Positions 1 to 8,485 of a stretch of DNA of 64,000 bases are shown one piece after another. This stretch comes from Paenarthrobacter aurescens TC1 (lineage in GTDB: Bacteria > Actinomycetota > Actinomycetes > Actinomycetales > Micrococcaceae): NCBI GenBank assembly GCA_000014925.1, contig CP000474.1:434001-498000 (forward strand). The letters are read 5' to 3'. The first letter of the stretch is position 1. The number at the start of each line of letters is the position of its first letter. Position numbers and translations under genes: made by a program. The notes under the pieces were generated by a model, which had not been told where the DNA came from, searched no databases, and saw only the letters and a list, made by a program, of their open reading frames with translations.

Positions 1-205
1 GCTGGTTGGGCTCCTTTCGGCGCAATCCAAGAGCTGTCCATCCAACGGCGACGGCAAGGACGCCGAGAACCAGCCACCATTTACCGTCCCACCATTGAGG
101 GGCAAGGGGCGCCAGGATGCCGATGGGAACGGCAAAGAAGCCCAAAGCGGCAAGGAACCGTTGTCCTGTCGCCTTGGACTGTCTGCGCGTCCATTTTCGT
201 GCCAC
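1..205 (-). CDS. Two-helix membrane protein, N-terminal part only; candidate type II Thoeris effector ThsA
   Basis: The reading frame opens at a GTG at 205 and runs off the left edge of the window, leaving 68 visible residues. They contain a basic N-terminus (VARKWTRRQSK), a first hydrophobic helix (FLAALGFFAVPIGILAPLA), a short loop with WWDGKWW, and a second helix (LVLGVLAVAVGWTALGL) followed by RRKE. An AAGG motif lies about seven bases before the GTG. The stop codon of the TIR gene is only eight bases upstream, so the two are almost certainly cotranscribed. Type II Thoeris ThsA proteins are known to have two transmembrane helices followed by a macro domain; the macro domain would lie outside the window. 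The assignment is inferred from topology and neighbour alone. Another small membrane protein cannot be excluded. Confidence 0.5.
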   Translation of the reverse strand, partial: MARKWTRRQSKATGQRFLAALGFFAVPIGILAPLAPQWWDGKWWLVLGVLAVAVGWTALGLRRKEPNQ

Positions 206-213
206 GTGCTGCC

Positions 214-723
214 TTAGAGGCCGAGTCCGGAATACACGCTAGCCAGATAGATGCGTTCACCGGTGGTTTTGCTGGTTGCGAAGCTACCGGCGTAGTTCTC
301 CAGTGCGTGTTTGATGATGGTCGGCTGGAACGAGACCGACATGGTGTAGTGGTTAGCGTCCGACAGGGGCTTGGGGTAATTGGCGGAGTTTCCGCCGCGG
401 GAACCGTCAAGGTGGGCGACGACGACGGGAAGGTTGAACTCCAGTGCGATTTGGATCTCGTAGGCCAGGAATGAAACACCGTCCCCACCCTTCCTCTTGG
501 CATCCGGGCTGCCGAGGAGAACGATCTGCTTTGCGTTCTTCATCCGTTCCCGGAGATTCTTTTTGATCGTCTCGGGCCGGCTTGTATCGCGGGAAATGAA
601 CAGGTCGTGGGCGTCGTAGAAATCGAACGCGATGTTCTTGTTTTCGCGCCAAGCTTCCATGAGCCGGTAGGACTTGATGTCTTCGCTGGCGAATGCCACG
701 TAGGTCTTGTTTCGGTAGCTCAT
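214..723 (-). CDS. thsB: TIR-like protein, ThsB of a probable type II Thoeris anti-phage system
   Basis: This is a 169-residue single-domain protein. The N-terminal strand reads KTYVAFASED and is followed by YRLMEAWRENKNIAFDFYD and a conserved-looking AHDL segment. Next come NLRERMKNAKQIVLLGS, AYEIQIALEFNLPVVVAHLDG and a C-terminal SVYSGLGL. This order matches the DUF1863/ThsB TIR-like family. In Thoeris, ThsB senses infection and makes a nucleotide-derived signal that activates ThsA; the type II signal is reported to be a histidine-ADP-ribose conjugate. The ATG at 723 is preferred to an upstream ATG at 771 because GGGGGA lies about eight bases before it and the extra 16 residues look non-coding. 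The candidate ThsA follows eight bases downstream. Family assignment is strong; biological activity is inferred. Confidence 0.8.
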   Translation of the reverse strand: MSYRNKTYVAFASEDIKSYRLMEAWRENKNIAFDFYDAHDLFISRDTSRPETIKKNLRERMKNAKQIVLLGSPDAKRKGGDGVSFLAYEIQIALEFNLPVVVAHLDGSRGGNSANYPKPLSDANHYTMSVSFQPTIIKHALENYAGSFATSKTTGERIYLASVYSGLGL

Positions 724-1070
724 TTGCGCTCGTCCCCCATGCTTAATGGGCCGGTTCGGATCCGGCCGCATGAACAGCCTAACGAGAGAACGATCACTGT
801 CCCGACAGCCTCGTCACAAACGCTGATGGTGAGGACCATTTCCATCTCTCGCAGCCATTGTCCACGTGTGAACCGTACCGAAATTCGTTCTTGTGACGGA
901 TGTTTGTGGCGGGCGTTTTGGAGTGAATTTCGGGACAGGCAGATTACGAGCCGTTTCCCGGATCCTGTCGCTTCAAAAGGTAACTGCACTGAATGTCGAC
1001 TGCACTGGCGAACAGCCTTGAGGGAGCATCAGGGATTGAAGTGACGTTCGAAAACTTATCATCTGCGGCC
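724..1070. other. Intergenic stretch upstream of the Thoeris genes
   Basis: No convincing gene is visible on either strand. The open frames here have no recognisable product. The stretch presumably carries the promoter of the two minus-strand Thoeris genes, but I could not pick out a clear -10/-35 pair. It abuts the broken NERD gene. Confidence 0.4.
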
Positions 1071-1456
1071 CTAGAAGCGGTGCCCGGTGGAGGATCGGTT
1101 TAGCGGGCGGACCTCGTCGCCTTCTGCGGCTGCACGGGTGTGAGGCCGCTCGTCAGAGAGGGTGACTGTGAGGCCACCAAATCGACCCCACTTCTCGCGG
1201 AGCTTTTCCTCGTTCTTAGCCTTGCTGCGCTCATATTCACGTCGCTCGCGGATGACCCGGCTACTCCGGTATTAGCGGACAACGAATCATCACACGGTGC
1301 TTCAAGGTCGGGCAATACGGTTTCCGTAGCCACGGTGGCACACTCCAAACAGCGGATGGTCGTCGTGTCGCTCTCATAGATCGCTTCTGTCCCGACCGGA
1401 AGAGAGGCACCGCACGGACGGCACGCTTCACCGTAGCGAAGCCTCATCTGTTTCAT
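1071..1456 (-). pseudogene. Broken and truncated NERD-domain protein gene
   Basis: The first frame from the ATG at 1456 gives MRLRYGEACRPCG, then GTEAIYE and RCLEC. This is the zinc-ribbon-like start typical of actinobacterial NERD (nuclease-related) proteins, with CxxC pairs at residues 12/15 and 36/39. It continues to NTGVAGSSA. Near 1240-1250 the homology moves to another frame, which reads RREYERSKAKNEEKLREKW, then GRFGGLTVTLSDE, the conserved linker that follows in this family. That frame stops at 1071 after about 25 unrelated residues. The NERD nuclease domain itself, normally 100 or more residues further on, is missing. The gene is therefore both frameshifted and 3'-deleted, probably decaying accessory DNA. 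A sequencing error could explain the frameshift but not the truncation. Confidence 0.7.
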
Positions 1457-1628
1457 GAAAATGCACTTTGGATCACCGACGCGGACCCAGTCTTCTTGTA
1501 GATCGCGGCCGTTGGGCCGCGGATGCGCTTTGCCATGGCGCTATCCTCACCCACGGCAAGAGCTTTTTCGGGAGGTGCCACGGGTAGCGGCTCGCGAACT
1601 GCCCCAGCGAAGGTTTTCTGAACGGACG

Positions 1629-2822
1629 TTACCTCGTTTTGCCCAGCTTCTTGTCCAAGTCGAGCAGATACACCAAATCGTGTTTCCGCACGGCGGAACG
1701 AGCCTGAAAAGCTTCTTGCGCCCCCGCTGCCGCGATGCGGACGGCAGCTGCAGTGGCTGCGGCTGGAGTGGGGAGAGCCGCTGCCAAGTCACTGAAACTT
1801 GCGACCGCTACTAAAATTGAGGGTATTCCGTATCCCTCTGTAAGAATCCGCTTTCCCGCATCTTTCGCCATGCGCGTCTTTGACACAGTTTTGCGCAGGT
1901 CCTCCAACCGCGGTCGTACATCGTCGTGCCACATTTGATCAATCTCGCTGGGAAGAGTGGCGTCCAGGGCAGAGGACTGTAGTTTGCCGCTTAGTTCTTT
2001 CACCGATGTCCTGTATTTCGCTCGGCCTTCAGCGAGTTCCTCTCGCGCTTCCAGCACGTCACTCATCGGCGACTCTGGGAAAGTTGGTAGTCGCTCCACT
2101 AGACCGGCTCCCACGGCTGCCCTGCGGAATCTGCTATCTGCCACAGCTGGGAGTCCGTTCACGTACTCTTCTGATTCGCGCAGAAAATCGGTCGTGACCT
2201 GATCCAGCAGTACCGTTGAGCTGGGGTCCCTCAGTGCTAGCGTCAGTCGATCACGGAACCAAGCGACCTGTTGCTCCGTGTTGTCCTCAAGACGCGTTCC
2301 ATCACTGATCATCGTTACAGAGCCAGTTCCGAGCGCCATCTCCAGTTCGCGAGCCTCAGCGCTATCGAACACTTCCTCTGCTTGTTGGCGCAGTTTAGTT
2401 ATAGCTGGACGCCAAAGCTTCTCTCCTTCAAGTCGCTGTGGATCCCCGTCGGGCTTTCCGGCCAGATTCCTCAGCGCTCTGCGAAACTCCCGAAGGGTCA
2501 CATCCTCGACGCCGAGGCGCTGCAGTGTGTCGGATGGCAGGTCTGCAATGACGGACATCGGATCGCCGGGATTCATCTCGAGCAAGGGAGAGAAAGTGCC
2601 CAGCCACGCCGCACTGGGCGCTACAAGATCCACGTGGTCTGCATAGAGCAGAGAGCTGCGCAGCAGGCGGAGCTCATTGTCTAATGACGGCTGGCCGCTA
2701 CTTTTCATACGGGGGCTGGCGCCGACGGTGACAGTCAGGCCAGCGCGAGGCGCTCCGGGGGTGTTTCGATTCTGACGAGAAGGCCTGCGCGACTTTTTTC
2801 CCATGGGTTCATCATCGCTCAT
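1629..2822 (-). CDS. Unrecognised 397-residue accessory protein
   Basis: I do not recognise the family. After a basic, polar N-terminus (MGKKSRRPSRQNRN) comes a segment reading LRLLRSSLLYADHVDLVAPSA, a pattern seen in uncharacterised bacterial proteins. The rest is charged and mainly helical, with likely coiled-coil at roughly residues 270-320 (EAREELAEGRAKYRTSVKEL). Near the C-terminus an alanine-rich hydrophobic stretch (SFSDLAAALPTPAAATAAAV) could be a membrane-associated helix. The start is uncertain: ATGs at 2822 and 2804 both lack a strong ribosome binding site, and the longer frame to 2999 overlaps the upstream gene and looks non-coding. It lies 92 bases downstream of the membrane-protein gene at 2915-3997 on the same strand and is probably cotranscribed with it. 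Confidence 0.6.
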   Translation of the reverse strand: MSDDEPMGKKSRRPSRQNRNTPGAPRAGLTVTVGASPRMKSSGQPSLDNELRLLRSSLLYADHVDLVAPSAAWLGTFSPLLEMNPGDPMSVIADLPSDTLQRLGVEDVTLREFRRALRNLAGKPDGDPQRLEGEKLWRPAITKLRQQAEEVFDSAEARELEMALGTGSVTMISDGTRLEDNTEQQVAWFRDRLTLALRDPSSTVLLDQVTTDFLRESEEYVNGLPAVADSRFRRAAVGAGLVERLPTFPESPMSDVLEAREELAEGRAKYRTSVKELSGKLQSSALDATLPSEIDQMWHDDVRPRLEDLRKTVSKTRMAKDAGKRILTEGYGIPSILVAVASFSDLAAALPTPAAATAAAVRIAAAGAQEAFQARSAVRKHDLVYLLDLDKKLGKTR

Positions 2823-2914
2823 ACGTGTAGATGGCAGGTTGATAGCACCCGTAGGCCGGTGGGCGATGGCGCACAACTTCAGATGCTCGGGCGCCGGGAT
2901 CATCATCCCCGGAA

Positions 2915-3997
2915 CTAAGATTTTCGTCTGCTGACAAGCCAAGCGAGCGTAGATCCAACAAAGCCTGAAAGTAGAGACGCTGCGACCAAATGACGGCATG
3001 TCGGGGAATCCCGAACATCGTCCCCACTGGCGGGAGGTGGCGTCAGCTCACCTGCCTCTTCAATGAAAGGCGCTTCGTTTCTCCGGAATTTGCGGAGAAG
3101 TGCATCGACAAAAGGGCCAGCGGCTCCGAAAAACCAGATCAGGCCACCACCCGCGGTACCGGCCGAAGCGGAGGCAAGAAACAGATCGCGCTGGACGGCC
3201 GCCTCGTGTCGCTTATCGATGCCATTCAGTTCAAATCCCGCGGCTCTGTCAGCACTCTGCAGGGGAAGGCTCCACGTGGGGGCTGTTGGATCTTCCACTT
3301 CTGGGCTTGAGACTGTCGGCACGTAATCGGCTGGAAGGTCGTTAGGCGTGATGCTGACGACTGATTCAGCTGTTACGGACTCAATGTTCAGGATCTCGAC
3401 GGGCAACGTCAGGGTTGCGATACGAGGGAAGGCGTACCGGTGTTGCGCTCCGGCAACGGCTTCAGTCGGAGCTGTCGTTTCTCCCTCCAAGGAAACAGCC
3501 CAGCCAACGCCGGCTTCTCCGAGGGTTTGATCCTTGAAGTCTCTTTTGCTTACGACGGTCATAACGCAGTCATTGTTCAGGGAAAAGTCGAGTCCTACCG
3601 AACCTACAAAAAGATCCTTGTCCGACGGAGCTATTGGAGAATCGAATGTGAGTTCCTCGCCATCGCTCGCCCTGCGTAATTGAACGTCCTTCATTGCTCC
3701 ACAGAACCCGATCATTAAGTCACCTGCTTGTTCCGGCGGGACAGCGGCGCCGATATCCCCCTTCAGGAACATGTCGAATGACGTCAGGCTCGAAGAGGGC
3801 CGGAAGTGCAACTCAACATCCACTCGAACCGGCGCCGGTGCCGACTCCTTTACAACGCCCACAAAGATTGCACCAGGCACACCCAGCGGAGGCGCTGAAG
3901 CGAAGGCCGGCTGGGAAAAGTGGAGGGCTACGAGAGCCGACAGAATCGTGACACCGCCAGCTGCCGCCAGCTGTAATCGTTCGCCTGTATTCGCCAC
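2915..3997 (-). CDS. Exported membrane-anchored protein of unknown function
   Basis: The 360-residue product begins at a GTG and has an N-terminal hydrophobic segment (LQLAAAGGVTILSALVALHF) followed by QPAFASAPP, which resembles a signal peptide with an AxA cleavage site. The following ~240 residues look extracytoplasmic and beta-rich, with a pattern like VDVELHFRPSSSLTSFDMFL. The C-terminal third has two hydrophobic stretches, AGGGLIWFFGAAGPFVDALL and LVAASLLSGFVGSTLAWLV, the last ending in SRRKS. This gives an outside domain held by C-terminal helices with a short basic cytoplasmic tail. The family is not recognised. The gene directly downstream on the same strand is also unknown, so the two may form a module. 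The ribosome binding site before the GTG is weak and the start is provisional. Confidence 0.55.
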   Translation of the reverse strand: MANTGERLQLAAAGGVTILSALVALHFSQPAFASAPPLGVPGAIFVGVVKESAPAPVRVDVELHFRPSSSLTSFDMFLKGDIGAAVPPEQAGDLMIGFCGAMKDVQLRRASDGEELTFDSPIAPSDKDLFVGSVGLDFSLNNDCVMTVVSKRDFKDQTLGEAGVGWAVSLEGETTAPTEAVAGAQHRYAFPRIATLTLPVEILNIESVTAESVVSITPNDLPADYVPTVSSPEVEDPTAPTWSLPLQSADRAAGFELNGIDKRHEAAVQRDLFLASASAGTAGGGLIWFFGAAGPFVDALLRKFRRNEAPFIEEAGELTPPPASGDDVRDSPTCRHLVAASLLSGFVGSTLAWLVSRRKS

Positions 3998-4693
3998 CCC
4001 AGCAGTCTATGAGGCAAATTCGAGGCGTGAGACCGTTGCGCCAAATGTTCCCGGTACCACTAGGAACATTTGACTGATACGAGCAAAGCTCTTGCCCGTA
4101 TGCCGGTCCCTCAACGTGCATCCATGAAGGAGTATCCGGGACGCCGTCGAATCGCGACCCCCGCCATGTTTGGAAGACCCGCACGGTGGAATGCACGATG
4201 ACGGGGGGATAACAGCAACCTGTCGGCTTTCTGCGCTCATCTCATCAATGGATCCTTTGCCCGGACCGGGCATCCCGTTCTGGGCGGTGGGTCGATGTCC
4301 CGGGCTTCCGGCCTTCCCGTAGCAATGGAGAAATTTCAGACGCCTATGGCTGGGCAGGATCCTGACCTCGGGTTCTGTGCCCAGGCTGTTACCGGTCGCT
4401 CACCAGAGCTGACGGCTTTCTGGCCCAATCATCTCCGCGCTTCAGCCGAATGGTCTGGTATGCACTCTGCCGTCCAGACTGGAACGGGAGATCCCCGAAC
4501 CGCCAGCTGGTATCCATGGCTTCAGTGTGTAAACGCGCTAGAAACGGAATGTTGACGGTAGCAACCCCGGAGTGATGTAAATTCGGCCTCTGCGGTGGGC
4601 CGCGAGGGAGTCTGCGTGACCATAAGACGGTCCCGTTGTCGACATCGGAGGCAAGTCACTTGGGGTGGAGGGCCGTGTGGCAGAAGCGGTGTC
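3998..4693. other. About 700 bases without a supported gene
   Basis: Several short open frames exist on both strands, the longest about 88 codons, but none shows a recognisable domain, a good ribosome binding site or a natural protein composition. I see no tRNA, no array and no clear insertion-sequence end. It separates two blocks of accessory genes and may be deletion scar or divergent regulatory DNA. Confidence 0.4.
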
Positions 4694-5530
4694 TCAGCCG
4701 GGCGGATCCGCCTTCGTGTCTGGGAACCAAGGGAAGCGAACGCCAGTGGTGAGCCCAGTGAGCGAACACTGCCACAGTAGGTTCAGCCCACTGCAGACAA
4801 CGTCCAGGGATCGGTCAGTAACTATCTTTGCTATGGGTTTGCCCAGTTCGGCAAACCATCTCTCCCCATGAGAAAGACTGCTTGAAGCACTCCAGAGGAC
4901 AAGTGCATCCTGCTTGGACCTGCCAGCGCCGCCGTAATAATCGTCCACTTTGTTACCGAGATGGATGACCAGCTGAGTCTCGGATGGAGGTCTGATGGGA
5001 GAAATGCCGGCTCGCTGCAGCTCTTCCTCAATCTTCCTTCGAGCTTGCTCGAGCCGCCCTGCGACTCCTGAGAAACCGGGATCTGTCGCGGCCTCGCTAG
5101 CAGCTTGCATAGCTTCGCGGCCACGTCGTCGGTCGGCCATTACAACGCCAGCTGCACGGGCCACCCGTTCCTCCGGTTCAAAAGACGAGAGGATCCACAG
5201 TCCTCTGGCTGTGGAGAGCAATGCTGAGCGGAGCGCAACCAGATGTGTGCCAAGGAGGCTAGTGGCGTGCGCTTGAGACATATCAGCGGCAACCTTGAGG
5301 TTGGTTACCCCAGTAGACCAGCGCGTGCGGACGATGTCATAGGTTCGGAATCCGACCAAGGCCGCGTCTCTTCCGAAAAGACTTTCAGCGGGCGGGTCGA
5401 TGCTTTCTGTCAGGAAGTCTGAGCTGATTTCAAAGACTGCCCGCACGCGGTCATAAACGTCGGTCATTCTTGATGCTAACAACTCGTAGGCAGCCTGCCG
5501 AGGCCCGCCGTAGATGTGGCGGAAGCTCAT
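4694..5530 (-). CDS. Unrecognised 278-residue accessory protein
   Basis: The family is not known to me. The protein is soluble and mainly helical, with no signal peptide. Visible landmarks are an N-terminal MSFRHIYGGPRQAAYELLASR, a central stretch of small hydrophobic residues (HATSLLGTHLVALRSALLSTARGL), a charged helix RLEQARRKIEEELQRAG, and a late SSSLSHGERWF. An S-x-x-x-HG pattern of this kind appears in several uncharacterised bacterial proteins that look at membrane or nucleic-acid states, but no function follows from it. The ATG at 5530 is chosen over a TTG one codon earlier. The Abi-like gene at 5721-6833 is upstream on the same strand with a 190-base gap, so a shared transcript is possible but not shown. 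Confidence 0.55.
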   Translation of the reverse strand: MSFRHIYGGPRQAAYELLASRMTDVYDRVRAVFEISSDFLTESIDPPAESLFGRDAALVGFRTYDIVRTRWSTGVTNLKVAADMSQAHATSLLGTHLVALRSALLSTARGLWILSSFEPEERVARAAGVVMADRRRGREAMQAASEAATDPGFSGVAGRLEQARRKIEEELQRAGISPIRPPSETQLVIHLGNKVDDYYGGAGRSKQDALVLWSASSSLSHGERWFAELGKPIAKIVTDRSLDVVCSGLNLLWQCSLTGLTTGVRFPWFPDTKADPPG

Positions 5531-5720
5531 CAAAAGGACCCTTTTGGAGCTCCGTATTCTGTCCTCGTAGCCCGGGGAAGGGGGCCAGCGTTTGGCAGCT
5601 CAGAACTCGTCTGCGTCATCAAGCGAGGTCAGTTCCTCGGGCCATACGTTTTGACCGACCTCCGTGGGGGAGGTCACCCCGTACTACTGCGGTCGCCGCG
5701 GGTGGGGCCAAAGACGCCCA

Positions 5721-6833
5721 CTACGTCTTCTTTCCAGGCAGATCGGCGGTTGTGGTGGCAATTTCGAGATCATGCAGCGACACATAACGTTGTTTTTGGA
5801 CGAATGCAGTTCCTCTGCCGCTGGTCTGGTGGTTGAGCTCTTTGCGAAGGGTTCTGTGCCTCGGGTCACCAGCTCGAGAGAGAAGAAAGACTTGATAGCG
5901 GCCAGCTGTCCATCCTAGGTCCCGGGCTACTTTCATGATTTTGCCCATGCGCTTCTCATCAGATTTGGCCGAAGCCAGCAAGCGTTGCTGCTCGGCAATG
6001 CTCCAATCAACGTTGTCCACGCGGTGGGTGATGAATGGGACCTCCGCCTTTACCGCTTTGTCGGCGTAAAATCCCATTCGGTCAACTTGTCTGAACGAGC
6101 GTCCTGCTTGGCAAACATAGACATGTTCCTTCTGATATAGATCCCATGCTTGGGAACCGGGGATAACGACCGTGTCGAACTTCTTTGTAGGGCGGCGACT
6201 GTAAACGGAGGAGACCCGTTCGACAGACTCGAGCCAAGGTCTAGCGTCGGGGTCTATCCACCCAGCCACTAGCAACATTTTTCGGAGCTGAAATGGAACG
6301 TCCACAGCGAGTAGGGAGTCAGGATGTGCCAGACGGTTGCGGAAAAGCCTGAGATTATTGCAAGCCGCCGCGACATCCTTGCGTTTTCCGCTGGATTGGG
6401 GGAAAGCCGAGTGCAAGGCATGGCGCCACAGTTCCTCGTGCGGCGTGCCCAGGAGGTTCGTCCAGAAGCCAAAAGAAAGGTTGGCGATAATCTGCGGACG
6501 TATCTCCTTCTTCTGGGCGCGGAGTCGCAATCTCGTCGCATCGATGGACGCCGAAATGCTGGTCTGCGTGGGCCCGCTGTTGATTGGCATGAGGAACCAG
6601 GGGATCCCGCAGGCCTGCTCTTTCATGTAGTCCTGAAGGCATTCGTCAAGAGCATTTCTAATCAGAACCTCGAGATGTGACATCACTTCGAAGCAAGCTG
6701 CCGAAAGCTCGGCGTTCCACTTGTACAAGTTGATCGCCGTTTTATGGTCCCCATCGGCTTCGAGGAGGTAAGGGCGCATGCGGGCTTCGGAAAACCAACC
6801 ATGAATATCTTCAGGCGACGATTGCAGACTCAT
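5721..6833 (-). CDS. Abi-like HEPN protein with unknown C-terminal domain
   Basis: The N-terminal ~200 residues resemble the Abi_2/AbiD-F group of abortive-infection proteins. Landmarks are LYKWNAELSAACFEVMSHLEVLIRNALDE, then FGFWTNLL, then FRNRLAHPD at about residue 165. The RNxxxH there fits the R-x4-6-H motif of HEPN domains, which are often metal-independent RNases. The C-terminal 170 residues (from KFDTVVIPGSQAW onward) are not typical of this family. They include YVCQAGRSFRQVDRMGFYAD and RYQVFLLSRAGDP, and look like a separate alpha/beta domain I cannot name. Abi proteins usually halt translation in infected cells; that role is inferred here. Upstream lies the resolvase pseudogene and to the left is the Thoeris pair, so the setting suits a defence island. 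Confidence 0.65.
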   Translation of the reverse strand: MSLQSSPEDIHGWFSEARMRPYLLEADGDHKTAINLYKWNAELSAACFEVMSHLEVLIRNALDECLQDYMKEQACGIPWFLMPINSGPTQTSISASIDATRLRLRAQKKEIRPQIIANLSFGFWTNLLGTPHEELWRHALHSAFPQSSGKRKDVAAACNNLRLFRNRLAHPDSLLAVDVPFQLRKMLLVAGWIDPDARPWLESVERVSSVYSRRPTKKFDTVVIPGSQAWDLYQKEHVYVCQAGRSFRQVDRMGFYADKAVKAEVPFITHRVDNVDWSIAEQQRLLASAKSDEKRMGKIMKVARDLGWTAGRYQVFLLSRAGDPRHRTLRKELNHQTSGRGTAFVQKQRYVSLHDLEIATTTADLPGKKT

Positions 6834-7200
6834 GTGACGATGCTATGCTGAAGAGGAACGCCCCAGATCCGCCTCTGCTACTGCAAGCGACTGGGGCTCC
6901 TTCTTTTAACTATGAAGCCTTTGGCCTGGTGGCATCTGTTGCTGCCACTGTCATGCTGTCGGAAATCAGCGAGCTGTCGGTGCGACTGGTCTTTCCCCGC
7001 GCGGCGTGGGCGTCCTGATTGTCGGTGCGAGATCGGTTCCGCTTATCAGCAAAGGATCCTTTGACGGGAATCGTGATCCTCGATCTGACCGAGGATTCTG
7101 AGGTGCGAATTTCCGGAGCGTGGCTAGTCCCAACAATCTGTCTCACTAGGGCATTCTCAACATCACCCATATTTGCCCTCTGATAAGACCCGGAGAAGTG
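6834..7200. other. Intergenic stretch with a terminator-like hairpin
   Basis: No gene is supported here. Near the left end an inverted repeat, GCCCCAG at 6860-6866 with CTGGGGC at 6891-6897, is followed on the plus strand by a pyrimidine-rich run ending in TTCTTTTAAC, so it may terminate transcription on that strand. The right end presumably held the promoter and recombination site of the broken resolvase gene at 7201. Confidence 0.35.
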
Positions 7201-7473
7201 ATGGCACGCCTTCGATACGCCCGCGTCAGCCTGGCGGATCAAAACACCGATTTGCAGATCCGGTAACTGGAAGCATCTGGGGGCGAACGAATCTATAAAG
7301 ACCAGGGGATCAGTGGTACCCGGGTGAGCCGGCCGGAGCTGGACAGGATGCTGGACCGTCTGGGCCCAGGGGATGAGACCGTGGTGTGGAAGCTGGACCG
7401 GCTCGGACACAACACAGGCCACCTGCTCGAGTTCTTGGATCACACCAGCCCGTGGGTGCGGCAGGGACTCAAT
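7201..7473 (+). pseudogene. Serine recombinase (Tn3-type resolvase/invertase) pseudogene
   Basis: From the ATG at 7201 the frame reads MARLRYARVSLADQNTDLQI, with the catalytic serine context YARVS intact. It then hits a TAA stop at 7264-7266. The same frame continues as YKDQGISGTRVSRPELDRML and DETVVWKLDRLGHN, both hallmark segments of the resolvase/invertase catalytic domain. Similarity fades after LLEFLD near 7443, where a further frameshift is likely. The C-terminal helix-turn-helix is absent. About 80 of the usual 180-200 residues can be traced. The gene cannot make an active recombinase and marks a lost mobile element between the defence genes and the secreted-protein cluster. Confidence 0.8.
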
Positions 7474-7537
7474 AGGAGCCCACGACTCATTACACCCTGC
7501 GGGAACCCGCAGCACTGGGTGGCTGTTTCTTCGGATT

Positions 7538-8263
7538 TCAGCCTTTAGCTGCTAGGAGACGGGCAACGGCTAGCGCACCAGCCTCGTAAGCCTGACTCGC
7601 AACCACGCCGCTGATTCCAGCGTCGAACCAATAGCGTCCTGCGGTTGTAACGATGATTTCGCCTTCTCCGTCGGAAACTGCTCCGCTTCCAATATCCGGT
7701 ACTTTTTTGACTAAATCGGCGGCTTTGCTACCGCGTTGGGCCTCTTTTGTATCACGCTCTGCGATGAACCAAGAATCGATAATCTCTTCGGCGGTGCTGC
7801 CGCCGTATTCGCGGTGGACGTTGTACACCCCCATGGACCCTTTGTAATTGCTCGCATAGGTATAGCGACTGATCGTGAAGCTGGCTTCGTCACCGCCGGA
7901 AATCACCTTGCCTCCGCTGCCCTTCTTGGTGAGCGATCCTGCGGGAAGGGTGTAAGAGCACACATTTGTCCCGGTGTGTTGGCTCTGCCCCGTGTACTCG
8001 TCGTTGATGACAATCGCTCCCGGCCCAACTATCTCACCGAGAGCGGCTTTGAGTTCCTCTGGAGACAGTACACAGCCTGCTCTTGGACCATCCGTGAACG
8101 TTGGGCTGGGCTTCGAACTTGGTTTCTGACTACTTGAGACCGCTGGTAACGCGAAGTCGTTAGAAGCGGTCGGACTGGGTGCTGCCGGGCTACAAGAGGA
8201 ACACGCAAAAGCTACAGCAATTGCGGTGACGACAAGTTGTCTGCCAGAAACCTTCGAATTCAC
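7538..8263 (-). CDS. DUF3558-like lipoprotein
   Basis: This is a 241-residue exported protein. The N-terminal hydrophobic segment (LVVTAIAVAFACSSCSPAAP) contains a lipobox-like cysteine, although its AFAC is a weak match to the consensus. A Ser/Pro/Thr-rich linker follows. The folded part starts with RAGCVLSPEELKAALGEIVG and has a second Cys at TNVCSYTLP. This spacing, with ISRYTYASN and a late GRYWFDAGISG, resembles actinobacterial DUF3558 lipoproteins of unknown function. The GTG at 8263 is preferred to the GTG at 8284 because GAGGGGAG lies about eight bases before it. It lies downstream of the cutinase-VWA gene on the same strand, among other exported proteins. Confidence 0.55.
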   Translation of the reverse strand: MNSKVSGRQLVVTAIAVAFACSSCSPAAPSPTASNDFALPAVSSSQKPSSKPSPTFTDGPRAGCVLSPEELKAALGEIVGPGAIVINDEYTGQSQHTGTNVCSYTLPAGSLTKKGSGGKVISGGDEASFTISRYTYASNYKGSMGVYNVHREYGGSTAEEIIDSWFIAERDTKEAQRGSKAADLVKKVPDIGSGAVSDGEGEIIVTTAGRYWFDAGISGVVASQAYEAGALAVARLLAAKG

Positions 8264-8485
8264 CGAGATTCTCCCCTCTGTCACCGCCGAGAGCGGTTGC
8301 TGGACTTCAGGTTACTCTCACCCAGTTGCTCCACAAAGATTTCGTTCTAGTTCATCTGTTTAGTACTCGACCGAGGATGAGGGTCTCGTGCTTCAGATCC
8401 AGACTTATTCGAACCTGGTTTTTGAAACGCGGTAATTCGTACGCTGCTTCCCGTCGAGACCGAGCCAGCGGCTAACGTGCCCGGG

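Noticed and set aside
4007..4273. 88-codon minus-strand frame
   Set aside because: No ribosome binding site, no domain and Cys/Ser/Pro-rich composition typical of chance frames.
6910..7515. 201-codon minus-strand frame
   Set aside because: It is antisense to the resolvase pseudogene and has no domain or binding site.
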